Source: Ideonella sp.
GTDB lineage: Bacteria > Pseudomonadota > Gammaproteobacteria > Burkholderiales > Burkholderiaceae_C
Direction of reading: 5' to 3'
NCBI GenBank assembly: GCA_016721465.1
Contig: JADKIA010000027.1
Coordinates: 124,001-188,000 of the forward strand
Length of the DNA stretch: 64,000 bases
A program made the translations under genes and the position numbers. The first letter of the stretch is position 1. The number at the start of each line of letters is the position of its first letter. Shown here piece by piece: positions 34,555 through 43,720 of this stretch. Below the pieces are notes generated by a model. That model made no database searches and was not told where the DNA came from. It saw only the letters and a program-made list of their open reading frames with translations.

Positions 34555-34765
34555 TCATCTCGTCCCGCGTGAGCTTGCGGCCGACCAACAAGCGCCCGCG
34601 CAGATCGGCCATGACGTGGTCGTAGCGCTGCATGCGATCCCGGGTGTGGGCGTATTCGGCCAGCCAGCGCCGGAACTGTTCGTTCAAGGTCGTGTGCTCG
34701 GCGGTGGCGCGAGCGCGCGCCGCTTCGATCAAGGCTTCGTCGGCCGTCAAGGTGATGTTTTTCAT
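34544..34765 (-). CDS. VapB-type antitoxin
   Basis: 73 aa from the ATG at 34765 (MKNITLTADEALIEAARARA); the longer frame to 34801 has no ribosome site. The N-terminus fits a ribbon-helix-helix beta strand and helix pair (NITLTADEALIEAARARATAEHTTLNEQFRRWL), and the C-terminus (RYDHVMADLRGRLLVGRKLTRDEMNER) is the toxin-binding tail. The stop is inside the PIN toxin gene start region, giving an 11-bp overlap. Pairing with the adjacent PIN gene is the basis for the call. Confidence 0.8.
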   Translation of the reverse strand: MKNITLTADEALIEAARARATAEHTTLNEQFRRWLAEYAHTRDRMQRYDHVMADLRGRLLVGRKLTRDEMNER

Positions 34766-34819
34766 TGCAGGGAAGCCCAAAAGCACGAACGAAGTGTACA
34801 CGATTGTCGTGCGACTGAT

Positions 34820-36298
34820 TCATGCGATTGATTCATCCCTGGCCGCCGAATGCCTGGCGGCCGGTCGCGAGATCGCCCAAAGCCCCGCGAAGGTGATCGC
34901 GCCATTGAGCAGCAGCAGCTCCAGCCCGATTTCGTAGCCGCCGAACAGCGCGCGCTGGTTGAAATCGATCAGCGCGCACAGCATGGGCGAGGCCAGTGCC
35001 ACCCACGGCACCCAGGCGCCGCGCACGCTGCGCCGGTTGAGCACGGCGAAGGCAAACAGGCCCAGCAGCGGGCCGTAGGTGTAGCCGGCCAGCTTGAGGA
35101 TCAGGCCGATCATGCTGGCGTTGTCCACCGCGCGGAAGACCAGCACCAGCGCCATGAACAGCAGCGCGAAGCCCAGGTGCACGCGGCGGCGGATGCGGTG
35201 GCGGCGGGCCTCGTCCCAATCGTTGCGCTCGGGCATGCGCAGCAGGTCGATGCAGGTGGATGCGGTGAGCGCGGTGAGGGCGCCATCGGCGCTGGGGAAC
35301 AGCGCCGAGATCAGCGCCACGATGAACACCAGCTGCACCCATGGCGGCAGGTGGCCCATCACCACGGCCGGGAACAGGCGGTCGCCCTGCGCGTCCAGCC
35401 CCACCTGACGCGCAAACAACTGCAACAGCCCGCCGAGAAAGAGGAAAGCCGCCACCACCGCCACCATCACCAGGGCCAGCGTCATGATGTTCTTCTGCGA
35501 ATCGCGCAGCGTGGTCACCGAGATGTTCTTCTGCATCATCTCCTGGTCCATCCCGGTCATGGCGATGGCGATGAAGGCGCCGGCGGCCATCTGCTTGAGC
35601 CAGAAGCCCCGGCCCAGCGGGTCGGTGCCGAAGACCGTGGCCAGGCCTTGCTCGCTCAGGCGCGCCAGGCCCTGCAGCGGGCTCAGCTGCAGGCCGCCCA
35701 GCAGGAACTGGAGGCACACCAGCAGGCCGATCAACATGCCGGCAGTCTGCAGCGTGTCGGTCCAGACGATGGTCTTCACGCCGCCTTCGAGCGTGTAGAG
35801 CACGATCATCACCACGATGACGGCGGCGGTGGCCCAGAAGGGCAGGCCCAGGCGATCGAGGATGGTGTCCTGCAGGATGCGCACCACCAGATACAGCCGC
35901 GCCGTGGCGCCGAGCGTGCGCGAGGCGATGAAGAAACCCGCGCCGGTGCGGTGCGCCTGTTCGCCCAGCCGCTGCGCCAGCACGCCGTAGATGGACGTGA
36001 CCTGCAGGCGGTAATAAACCGGCAACAGCACGTACGCGATGACGGCGTAGCCGAGCACCTGACCCAGCACGATCTGCAGGTAGCCGAAGGCGGACGAGCC
36101 CACCGCGCCGGGCACGCTGATGAAGGTGACGCCCGACAACGAGGTGCCCACCATGCCGAAGGCCACCAGGGCCCAGTGGCTGCGCCGGTTGCCGATGAAG
36201 AAGCTCTGGCTGTCGGCACGGCGCGAGGTGTGCCAGGCCACGCCCAGCAGCAGGCCGAAATACAGCGCGACGACGCTGAACAGGACGGCGGCCGACAT
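34820..36298 (-). CDS. Sodium:solute symporter (SSS family)
   Basis: 492 aa from the ATG at 36298; about 13 membrane segments. SSS signatures: NRRSHWALVAFGMVGTSLSGVTFISVPGAV (TM2, with the Na-site Gly/Ser), LGQVLGYAVIAYVLLPVYYRLQVTSIYGVL, and SALFPSADGALTALTAS (the conserved Ser/Asp of TM8). It should import an organic solute with Na+. Substrate is not readable; the neighbouring LD-carboxypeptidase gene on the same strand (94 bp upstream) suggests a wall-derived sugar or amino acid. The last 20 residues are polar and probably cytoplasmic. Confidence 0.85.
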   Translation of the reverse strand: MSAAVLFSVVALYFGLLLGVAWHTSRRADSQSFFIGNRRSHWALVAFGMVGTSLSGVTFISVPGAVGSSAFGYLQIVLGQVLGYAVIAYVLLPVYYRLQVTSIYGVLAQRLGEQAHRTGAGFFIASRTLGATARLYLVVRILQDTILDRLGLPFWATAAVIVVMIVLYTLEGGVKTIVWTDTLQTAGMLIGLLVCLQFLLGGLQLSPLQGLARLSEQGLATVFGTDPLGRGFWLKQMAAGAFIAIAMTGMDQEMMQKNISVTTLRDSQKNIMTLALVMVAVVAAFLFLGGLLQLFARQVGLDAQGDRLFPAVVMGHLPPWVQLVFIVALISALFPSADGALTALTASTCIDLLRMPERNDWDEARRHRIRRRVHLGFALLFMALVLVFRAVDNASMIGLILKLAGYTYGPLLGLFAFAVLNRRSVRGAWVPWVALASPMLCALIDFNQRALFGGYEIGLELLLLNGAITFAGLWAISRPAARHSAARDESIA

Positions 36299-36392
36299 CA
36301 CGCGGGCGGCGGCTCAGCCGGCACCGTGCCGCACCGGGCGGACCGAGCGCGACCTGGAGGGCCGCCAAGGGCCTGGGCGAGCGCGCGCCATG

Positions 36393-37370
36393 TCAGGGCA
36401 GCAGCACGTCCTGCTCGATCGTGAGCGTGCCGGCGGCTGCGTCCAGCGTCACCATCGCGCCCATCGGCAAGGGGCGATTGGGCGCGCCGTGGCCCGCCGG
36501 CCAGCCGCCGAGCACGGGCTTGCGCAGTGGCAGCAGCTCGGCCCCAACAACCTCGCGCGGGTCGTCGTCCTCGGTGAAGCTGCCGAGCAGGAAGCCGGCA
36601 GCCGCATCGAGCAGGCCGGCCTGGCGCAGTTGCAACAACAGGCGATCCACGCGGTAGGCGGATTCGCTCACGTCCTCGATGAACAGCACCGCGCCGCGCG
36701 TGTCCAGCTGCCAGGGCGTGCCGCAGCCGGCGGCGATGAGGCTGAGGTTGCCGCCCACCAGCCGGCCACGCGCCACACCCGCCACGCCGGCGTGGCGTGG
36801 CGCGTCGGCGGCCCGCTCGGGCGCCAGCACCGTGCCGGCGCGCAGACCTTGCTGCAGCCAGGCGAACACGGCGTCCGCATCGGCTTGGCGGCCTGGCCGC
36901 ACCAGGTCCGACGCGGGCATCGGGGCGTGCAGCGCGAGCAGGCCCTCGCGGAACCACAGCGCGTGCAGCGCGGTGATGTCGCTGTACCCGATCAGCGGCT
37001 TGGGGTGGCGGCGGATCAGCCCGGTGTCGATGGCCTGCAGCAGGCGGCCACTGCCATAGCCGCCGCGCAGGCACCAGACGGCCGCGTTGGTTTCGTCGGC
37101 GATGGCCGCGTGCAGGTCGGCCAGGCGTGCGGCATCCGGGCCGGCCAGGTGGCCGAACGGGCCGGCCGCGCGCACCTCGCAGCTGGGGTACAGCCGTGCG
37201 ACATAGCCGCGCTCGGCGAGCAGCGCCGGCACGGCGCGGGTGTGTTCTTCGGACGCCGGCCCGGCCGGGGCCACGACGGCGATGGTGCTGCCCGGGGGCG
37301 GGCAGCGCAGTGCTGAAAACGGTCTCGTGGGCAGCGGCTCGGGGCAGGTGGTGGACGGATAACCGCCCAA
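36393..37370 (-). CDS. ldcA: Cytoplasmic LD-carboxypeptidase (peptidase S66, LdcA)
   Basis: No ATG is available near the conserved start; the TTG at 37370 gives 325 aa (MGGYPSTTCPEPLPTRPF...). The S66 core begins PPPGSTIAVVAPAGPASEE. The catalytic triad is Ser107 in LRGGYGSGRLL, Glu232 in LFIEDVSESAYRVDR and His294 in WPAGHGAPNRPLPMG. There is no signal peptide, so this is the true counterpart of cytoplasmic LdcA, which trims L-Ala-D-Glu-Dap-D-Ala to the tripeptide during recycling, while the paralogue at 6683 is exported. It is divergent from the patatin gene across a G/C-rich spacer. The start remains uncertain. Confidence 0.82.
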   Translation of the reverse strand: MGGYPSTTCPEPLPTRPFSALRCPPPGSTIAVVAPAGPASEEHTRAVPALLAERGYVARLYPSCEVRAAGPFGHLAGPDAARLADLHAAIADETNAAVWCLRGGYGSGRLLQAIDTGLIRRHPKPLIGYSDITALHALWFREGLLALHAPMPASDLVRPGRQADADAVFAWLQQGLRAGTVLAPERAADAPRHAGVAGVARGRLVGGNLSLIAAGCGTPWQLDTRGAVLFIEDVSESAYRVDRLLLQLRQAGLLDAAAGFLLGSFTEDDDPREVVGAELLPLRKPVLGGWPAGHGAPNRPLPMGAMVTLDAAAGTLTIEQDVLLP

Positions 37371-37505
37371 GCTGGGCGCGGGGGGCCCGGGGCAACCCCC
37401 CGGGGGGGGCCGGAGCCCCTCCCCGGCTCTCAACCACCCACCACGCGAGCATTGTCTGCGATCGTAGGGATGGACAGCGGCGGGGTGCTCGCTACGCTTC
37501 GCGCG

Positions 37506-40184
37506 ATGAACACCCTCGCCAACGCCTTCTCTGCGCTGCGCGCCCACGCCGCGGCGCCGCAGCAGCCCGGGGCCGACCAGCCCCCATCGGCCTTCGAGCT
37601 GGAATGCGAACGGGGGGCGAGGCGTCGCAGCGGATTCGTCGAACGCCCGGCCGGCCATGCCGAGGTGCAATGGGCCTTGGCCTTGTCGGGCGGCGGCATC
37701 CGCAGTGCGACGTTTTCGCTCGGCGTGCTGCAGGCACTGGCGCGCAGCCCGGCGCCGGTCGGTGGGCGGCCCTTGCTGCACCAGTTCGATCAACTGTCCA
37801 CCGTCAGCGGCGGCGGCTACGTGGGGGGCTTCGTGTCCAGCCTGTTCGTGCCGGGGCGGCTGTCGGGCCGCGAGCCGTCTGCGCCCACCGAAATGCCCGA
37901 GGCCGTGGCCGACCGCGCGGCCCAGGCGCTGGCCGAAGACCCGCCCGGCCGCATGCACGCCGACACGGCCTGGGACCCGCGCCACCCCGGCCGGTCGGCG
38001 CTGGCCTGGCTGCGCGACAACGGCCGCTATCTGGCGCCCACCGGCGCCGGCGACTACCTGTTCGCGGCGGCGATGGCGCTGCGCAACTGGGCCGCCCTGC
38101 ACTACGCACTGGGCACGGTGATGTGCCTGGTGCTGGGGGCGGTGACGCTGCTGCGACTGGGTGTGGAAAGCCAGTTCCCGGCCATGTTCGGAGCGTTGGA
38201 CAACGGCCTGCCGGGCGCGCCAAAGGGCCTGTGGTGGTGCAGCCTGTGGCTGTGGCAGGTGCCGCTGGCGGTGTTTGCGCTCGTGCCCCTGGGCGTGGCC
38301 TACTGGTACTCGCACGGCGAAAGCGCCGACGACCGGGCACCGCGCCGCCACCGCATGTCGCTGGCTGCGCTGGTGGGCCTGTTGATCTGCGCGGGCCTGG
38401 CGGGGGTGGCCTGGTGGACCGAGCCCGGCCTGGACTGGCCCAGTTCGTTGTGGGCGCGGCTGTGCTGGGCAGCGTCCGCCACCACGGGCTTTGCGCTGCT
38501 GTGGTACCTGGCGGCCACCGTGGTGACCCAGGCGCGGCAGACGCAGCTGCCGATGGTCACGGCGTTGCAGCGGCGCTGGCAAGGCGACACCCCCACCGGG
38601 GCGGACCAGGTGCGCGCCGAGCGCCTGTGGCTCACCCAGCGGCTCACCGATGCGCTGGCCGTGTCGTTGGTGCTCGGTGCGCTGGCCACGGTGGACACAC
38701 TGGCCTACACCATCTTCATGCTGTGGAACCGGGGCTTCCCGGCCCTGCCCGTCAGCGCTTTCGGGGCCCTGGTGTGGGCCGTGCGCACGCTGGCCACGCA
38801 AAGCAGCGAGAAGAAGACCGGCGGCTGGATGCAGCGCCTGCCACTGGACACCTTGGCCCTGGTGGCCGGCGTGCTGCTGTGGCTGATGGTGGCGGTGGCC
38901 TGGGACGTGTTCCTGCTCAAGCTGAGCTGGGACGGCATGAACTTCGCACCGGGCCACCTGACCCCCGAGGACACGTTGATGCTGATGCGCCGCACGGCGG
39001 TGCTGCTGGGCGTCTCGCTGGGCCTGGCAACGGCGATGGGCTGGTTCGTCGGCTTCGTCAACCTGTCCAGCTTGCAGCCCTTCTACAGCGCACGGCTGAT
39101 GCGGGCCTACCTGGGCGCCAGCAACCACCGCCGCTTCGATCCCGGCCAGCGCGGCCGCGGCCGCAGCGTGGCCGAGGCCATGCCGGGCGACAGCCTGAGC
39201 CTGGCCCAGACCGACAGCAACCCCCGCGCGCCACAACACCTGATCAACGTCTGCGTGAACCAGACCTCGGACCCGGCCGAGCAGCTGGTGCAGCGCGACC
39301 GCAAGGGCAAACCCCTGGCGGTGTGGGCGCACGGCTTCTATCTGGACGGCGAAGCGCACGCCTTCCGTACTGGCAGCGACGATTCGGAGGTGGCCCAGCC
39401 GCTCAGCCTGGGTGAATGGATCGGCGTCTCCGGCGCCGCCTTCACCACCGGCCTGGGACGGTCCACCGAGCTGGGGCTGTCGCTGGTGCTGGGGTTTGCC
39501 AACGTGCGGTTGGGGCGGTGGTGGCCCAGTGGCGCCGGGCGGCGGGGCGAGCAGGGCGGTGGCTGGCTGCGACGTGTGTTCAAGACCCAGGCCTACCTGC
39601 TGGACGAGCTGCGCGGCGACTTTCACGGCCTGCGGCGAGACTACCAGTACCTGTCCGACGGCGGCCACTTCGAGAACACCGCCGTGTACGAGCTGCTGCG
39701 CCCACAGCGCAAGGTGCGCCTGATCGTGGTCACCGATTGCGGTGCCGACCCCGACTACGGCTTCGAGGACCTGGCCAACCTGATGCGCCTGGCGCGCATC
39801 GACCACCAGGTGGAGCTGCGGGTGAACCACGCCGTGGTCGAGGACCCGGCGATGCAGGGTGTCTTCGGCACGCCGGCCGACCTGGCCAGGCCCGAAGCCA
39901 CCGAGCCCTGCGCCATGCTGGTGGATGCGCACGCGCCGGGCGGCGAACTGCAGGCCCGGCTCGTCGTGATCAAGCCCCGCCTGGTGCGCGAGGCCACGGT
40001 GGACCTGTTGCAGTACCGCAAGATCCACCCGGACTTTCCTCAACAGCCCACCGGGGACCAGTTCTACGACGAGGCGCAGTGGGAGAGCTACCGCAAGCTG
40101 GGCCTGGTGATGGCCACGCGGATCTTTCCCCAGCACGCGAACGACGCGTACGCGCAGGCCTTCTGGCGCCACGTGCTGGTGTGA
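37506..40184 (+). CDS. Patatin-like phospholipase with an inserted membrane domain
   Basis: 892 aa, ATG at 37506 (an in-frame ATG at 37470 is also possible). The patatin parts are split: the oxyanion-hole motif GGGIRSATFSLGVLQAL at residues 62-78 and the nucleophile Ser101 in STVSGGGYVGGF are near the N-terminus, while the catalytic Asp718 in LSDGGHFEN is near the C-terminus. Between them lie about seven hydrophobic segments (roughly residues 190-520) and a soluble stretch. The protein is thus an integral inner-membrane lipid acyl hydrolase in which the membrane domain is inserted inside the catalytic fold. Substrate and regulation are unknown. It is a single gene, not part of an operon. Confidence 0.8.
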   Translation: MNTLANAFSALRAHAAAPQQPGADQPPSAFELECERGARRRSGFVERPAGHAEVQWALALSGGGIRSATFSLGVLQALARSPAPVGGRPLLHQFDQLSTVSGGGYVGGFVSSLFVPGRLSGREPSAPTEMPEAVADRAAQALAEDPPGRMHADTAWDPRHPGRSALAWLRDNGRYLAPTGAGDYLFAAAMALRNWAALHYALGTVMCLVLGAVTLLRLGVESQFPAMFGALDNGLPGAPKGLWWCSLWLWQVPLAVFALVPLGVAYWYSHGESADDRAPRRHRMSLAALVGLLICAGLAGVAWWTEPGLDWPSSLWARLCWAASATTGFALLWYLAATVVTQARQTQLPMVTALQRRWQGDTPTGADQVRAERLWLTQRLTDALAVSLVLGALATVDTLAYTIFMLWNRGFPALPVSAFGALVWAVRTLATQSSEKKTGGWMQRLPLDTLALVAGVLLWLMVAVAWDVFLLKLSWDGMNFAPGHLTPEDTLMLMRRTAVLLGVSLGLATAMGWFVGFVNLSSLQPFYSARLMRAYLGASNHRRFDPGQRGRGRSVAEAMPGDSLSLAQTDSNPRAPQHLINVCVNQTSDPAEQLVQRDRKGKPLAVWAHGFYLDGEAHAFRTGSDDSEVAQPLSLGEWIGVSGAAFTTGLGRSTELGLSLVLGFANVRLGRWWPSGAGRRGEQGGGWLRRVFKTQAYLLDELRGDFHGLRRDYQYLSDGGHFENTAVYELLRPQRKVRLIVVTDCGADPDYGFEDLANLMRLARIDHQVELRVNHAVVEDPAMQGVFGTPADLARPEATEPCAMLVDAHAPGGELQARLVVIKPRLVREATVDLLQYRKIHPDFPQQPTGDQFYDEAQWESYRKLGLVMATRIFPQHANDAYAQAFWRHVLV

Positions 40185-40230
40185 GTGGCTGCCTTGATGG
40201 CGCCGCTTCGGTTGCGCTGCGGCGAACCCC

Positions 40231-43200
40231 TCACCAGGGATCGACGAATCGGGCCGGCGTGCGCCTGGGGCTGGCGGCCGCGCTGTCCAGCCCGCGCACC
40301 AGCCAGCTGCGCGTTTCAGCCGGATCGATCACCGCGTCGATCTCCAGCGTGGTGGCCATGTTGATGGCCGCGCCCTTTTCGTATTGCTGCGCCACCAGCT
40401 GCTGGTACAGCGCTTCGCGCACCGGCCCGGCCTCGGCCGCTTCGAGCTCCTTGCGGTAGCCCAGCTTCACCGCACCTTCCAGCCCCATGCCACCGAACTC
40501 GCCGGTGGGCCACGAGACATTGAACACCGGTGCATCGAAGCCCCCCACGGCCATGGCCTGTGCACCCAGGCCGTAGCCCTTGCGCGTGACCACCATGAAG
40601 CAGGGCACCGTGAGGTGTGCGGCGGTGACGAACATGCGGCAGGCCTTGCGCACCTGCGCCTGGCGTTCCACCTCGGGGCCGACCATGAAGCCGGGCGTGT
40701 CGCACAGGCTCACCAGCGGCAGGCCGTGCGAGTCGCACAACTGCATGAAGCGCGAGGCCTTGTCGGCGCCTTCAGGGTCGATGGCGCCGCCCAGGTGCTG
40801 CGGGTTGTTGGCGAACAGGCCCACCGGCCGGCCTTCGATGCGGGCCAGCGCGGTGATCATGCCGACGCCGAAGCCTTGGCGCAGTTCGAGCACGCTGTCG
40901 GTGTCCGCCAGAGCGCGCAGCACGGCACGCATGTCGTAGACGCGCAGGCGGTTCTCGGACACCAGGTGGCGCAGGGTGCGCTGGTCGACCGCCGCCCAGC
41001 GCTGCACGCGGCCCTGGAAGTAGGCCAGGTACTGCCGCGCCGTGGCCACGGCCTGGTGCTCGTCGTCCACCAGCACATCGACCACGCCGCTGCGCGTCAG
41101 TTCAAGCGCCGGGCCGATTTCCTCGGGCCGATAGACGCCGAGGCCACCGCCTTCGATCATGGCCGGGCCGCCCATGCCGATGTTGGCGTCGGCGGTGGCG
41201 ATGATCACGTCGGCACAACCCAGCAACGCGGCATTGCCGGCGAAGCAGCGGCCATGCACCACGCCCACGAAAGGCACCTGGCCCGACAGCGCGGCGAACT
41301 GGCTGAAGGTGTGGTTGTTCAGGCCGGCCACCACCGGCATGTCCACGTCGCCGGGCCGGCCGCCGCCGCCTTCGGCGAACAGCACCGTGGGCAACTTGAG
41401 CTGGTGGATCACCGACAGCAGCCGGTCCTTCTTGTGGTGGTTGCGCCAACCCTGCGTTCCGGCGAGCACGCTGTAGTCGTAGGCCAGCACGGCCGTGCGC
41501 GAGCGCTCGGGGCCGAACTCGGCCGCGTTCACCGTGCCGATGCCGGTGACCATGCCATCGGCCGGCGTGTTGCGCACCAGGTCGTCCAGGCTGCGGCGCC
41601 GCGTCTGCGCGGCGATGGCGTAGGCGCCGTACTCGATGAACGAGCCCTCGTCGCAGAGCTGGGCGATGTTCTCGCGCGCGGTCTGCCCGCCGGCGGCGTG
41701 GCGGCGGGCCACGGCCTCGGGCCGCGCCGCATCGAGCGTGAGCGCGCTGCGGTCGAGCACGCGCTGCAGGTCGGCGCGGATGTGGTTGGCGTCGTGCTGG
41801 TGCGCTGCCTCGTTGGCCGCGGCTTGCGCATCCACCGGGGCCAGCCGAGCCAGCAGTTGCCCTTCTGCAACGAAGTCACCTGCCGCCGCCACATGCGCCA
41901 CCACGCGCACCGCTGCGCCGGCCGTGATGCCGTGCTGCATCTTCATCGCTTCGAGCACCAGCACCTCGGCATGGGCACCCACCACCTCACCCTCGGCGGC
42001 ACACCACTGCACCAGGCGACCGGCCATCGGCGCGCGCAGCGCGATCTGGCCTTCGGGCAACACGGGCTCGGAACTCGCCGCGGCGAGGGCGACCACGGGC
42101 GCAACGTGTTGCGCCTCGGTGTGCGCGGCCAGCAGCGGGTGCAGCGTGGGCCACTGCGCCTCGAGCCAGCGCGTGTGCAGTTCATTGCGGTGCAGATCGC
42201 GCTGCTCAGCCAACACGCGCAGCAGCGGCAGGTTGGTGGCCAGGCCGTCGATGCGGGTTTCGGCCAGCGCACGCTGCGAGCGGCGCAGCACATCTTCGAA
42301 CCGACCCGGGTGCCAGACGATCAGCTTGGCCAGCAGCGTGTCGTGGTGCGGCGAAGGTGCCTGGCCGGCGCGGGCGTGACTGTCCACGCGGATGCCGGGT
42401 CCTTGCGCCCATTCGCAGCGGCTCACGGGGCCCGATGAGGGCTTGGCCTGGCCGCTCGCGTCCAGCGTCTCGGCATTCACGCGCCACTGCACCGCAAAGC
42501 CCCGCGTGGCGGGCGGGTGCATGGGATCGAGGCCGATGCCGGCCAGCGTCTGCCCGGCGGCGATGGCGATCTGCGCCTGCACCAGGTCGATGCCGGTGAC
42601 GGCCTCGGTGATGGTGTGCTCGACCTGCAGGCGCGGGTTGGCCTCGATGAAGACCAGCGGCAGGTCGGTGGACGATTCGTCCACCAGGAACTCGAAGGTG
42701 CCCAGGCTGCAGTAGCCGGCGGCGCGCGCCAAGGCGAGTGCGGACGCGATCAGCCGCTCGCGCAGCGCCGGGTTCAGGCCCGGGCTGGGGGCGATCTCCA
42801 CCAGCTTCTGGAAGCGGCGCTGCAGCGTGCAATCGCGCTCGCCCAGTGCCATGGCCTGGCGGCCGTCGCCGATCACCTGCACCTCGATGTGGCGGGCGCG
42901 TTGAATCAAACGTTCGGCATAGACATCCGCCACGCCGAAGGCGGCCAGCGCCTCGGCGCGACAGCGTTCGTAGGCCTGTGGCAGTTGCGTCGCGTCGGCG
43001 ACCAGGCGCATGCCGCGCCCGCCGCCACCGGCCACGGCCTTGAGCATCACGCCCGCGTCCGGGTTGCGCGCGCGCTGCTCGGCGAAGAAGGCCTGGATGG
43101 TGGGCAGATCCGCCGCCGGCGTGCCGGGCAGCAGCGGCACGCCATGGGCGGCCGCCAGGGCGCGGGCCCGGGCCTTGTCGCCAAACAGTGCCAGTTGCGC

Positions 43201-43518
43201 CGGCGTGGGGCCGACGAAGGCGATGCCGGCATCGGCGCAGGCCTGCGCAAAGTCGGCGCGCTCGCTCAGGAAGCCGTAGCCCGGGTGCACGGCGTCGCAG
43301 CCGCGCGCCAGCGCGACGCCGACGATGGCGGCGATGTCGAGGTAGGCCGCCGGGCCAATGGCCGCCAGCGCCACGGCCTCGTCGGCCAGCGTGGCGTGCA
43401 GCGCGCCGGCGTCGTCCTGGGAGCAGACGGCCACGGTGGCCACGCCCAGATCTTGCGCCGCGCGGATCACGCGCACGGCAATCTCGCCGCGATTGGCGAT
43501 GAGCAACTTCTTGAACAT
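40231..43518 (-). CDS. Single-chain biotin-dependent acyl-CoA carboxylase
   Basis: 1,095 aa, ATG at 43518 (MFKKLLIANRGEIAVRVI). Three functional parts are fused: an N-terminal biotin carboxylase (about 1-450, with ATP-grasp KAVAGGGGRGMR and EANPRLQVEHTITEAVTG), a biotin carrier segment with the biotinylation motif EAMKMQ (Lys526), and a C-terminal carboxyltransferase (about 600-1095) with LFAEGGGGRPGDVD, GRCFAGNAALLGCADV and the two crotonase-like halves. Usual bacterial enzymes split these over two or three subunits. The size and domain set match the single-chain long-chain acyl-CoA carboxylases. It would make a 2-carboxyacyl-CoA in the cytosol. The acyl specificity is not readable. No partner beta subunit is nearby, as expected for a single-chain form. 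Confidence 0.88.
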   Translation of the reverse strand: MFKKLLIANRGEIAVRVIRAAQDLGVATVAVCSQDDAGALHATLADEAVALAAIGPAAYLDIAAIVGVALARGCDAVHPGYGFLSERADFAQACADAGIAFVGPTPAQLALFGDKARARALAAAHGVPLLPGTPAADLPTIQAFFAEQRARNPDAGVMLKAVAGGGGRGMRLVADATQLPQAYERCRAEALAAFGVADVYAERLIQRARHIEVQVIGDGRQAMALGERDCTLQRRFQKLVEIAPSPGLNPALRERLIASALALARAAGYCSLGTFEFLVDESSTDLPLVFIEANPRLQVEHTITEAVTGIDLVQAQIAIAAGQTLAGIGLDPMHPPATRGFAVQWRVNAETLDASGQAKPSSGPVSRCEWAQGPGIRVDSHARAGQAPSPHHDTLLAKLIVWHPGRFEDVLRRSQRALAETRIDGLATNLPLLRVLAEQRDLHRNELHTRWLEAQWPTLHPLLAAHTEAQHVAPVVALAAASSEPVLPEGQIALRAPMAGRLVQWCAAEGEVVGAHAEVLVLEAMKMQHGITAGAAVRVVAHVAAAGDFVAEGQLLARLAPVDAQAAANEAAHQHDANHIRADLQRVLDRSALTLDAARPEAVARRHAAGGQTARENIAQLCDEGSFIEYGAYAIAAQTRRRSLDDLVRNTPADGMVTGIGTVNAAEFGPERSRTAVLAYDYSVLAGTQGWRNHHKKDRLLSVIHQLKLPTVLFAEGGGGRPGDVDMPVVAGLNNHTFSQFAALSGQVPFVGVVHGRCFAGNAALLGCADVIIATADANIGMGGPAMIEGGGLGVYRPEEIGPALELTRSGVVDVLVDDEHQAVATARQYLAYFQGRVQRWAAVDQRTLRHLVSENRLRVYDMRAVLRALADTDSVLELRQGFGVGMITALARIEGRPVGLFANNPQHLGGAIDPEGADKASRFMQLCDSHGLPLVSLCDTPGFMVGPEVERQAQVRKACRMFVTAAHLTVPCFMVVTRKGYGLGAQAMAVGGFDAPVFNVSWPTGEFGGMGLEGAVKLGYRKELEAAEAGPVREALYQQLVAQQYEKGAAINMATTLEIDAVIDPAETRSWLVRGLDSAAASPRRTPARFVDPW

Positions 43519-43720
43519 CAGGTGTCGTCCTTCAGCCGCCGGCACTGCACCATACCGGCGCGCCGGCAGGCCGCTCGCCCGGCCTGGCCTGCGATTTGCG
43601 GGGTGTTGTCGGCCGATCTTTGCACATCGCGCAGTCGTGGCCTGCCTACCATGACGGGCATGCTTGGCTTGCTGTGCGCCCAGCGTGCATGTGTCGATCT
43701 TCAACCTGCGCGGAGCCACG

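Noticed and set aside
37371..37440. Transposon end in a run of C and G
   Set aside because: The spacer is a simple G/C-rich stretch with no inverted ends, target duplication or transposase.
36393..40172. A 1,259-codon open frame on the minus strand
   Set aside because: It runs antisense through the patatin gene, is rich in His/Gln/Arg/Gly without known domains, and only its last 325 codons (LD-carboxypeptidase) are real.
43593..43619. A sigma-28 flagellar promoter for the chemoreceptor
   Set aside because: GCCGATCT at 43612-43619 resembles the -10 box, but the -35 position reads GATT, not TAAA.
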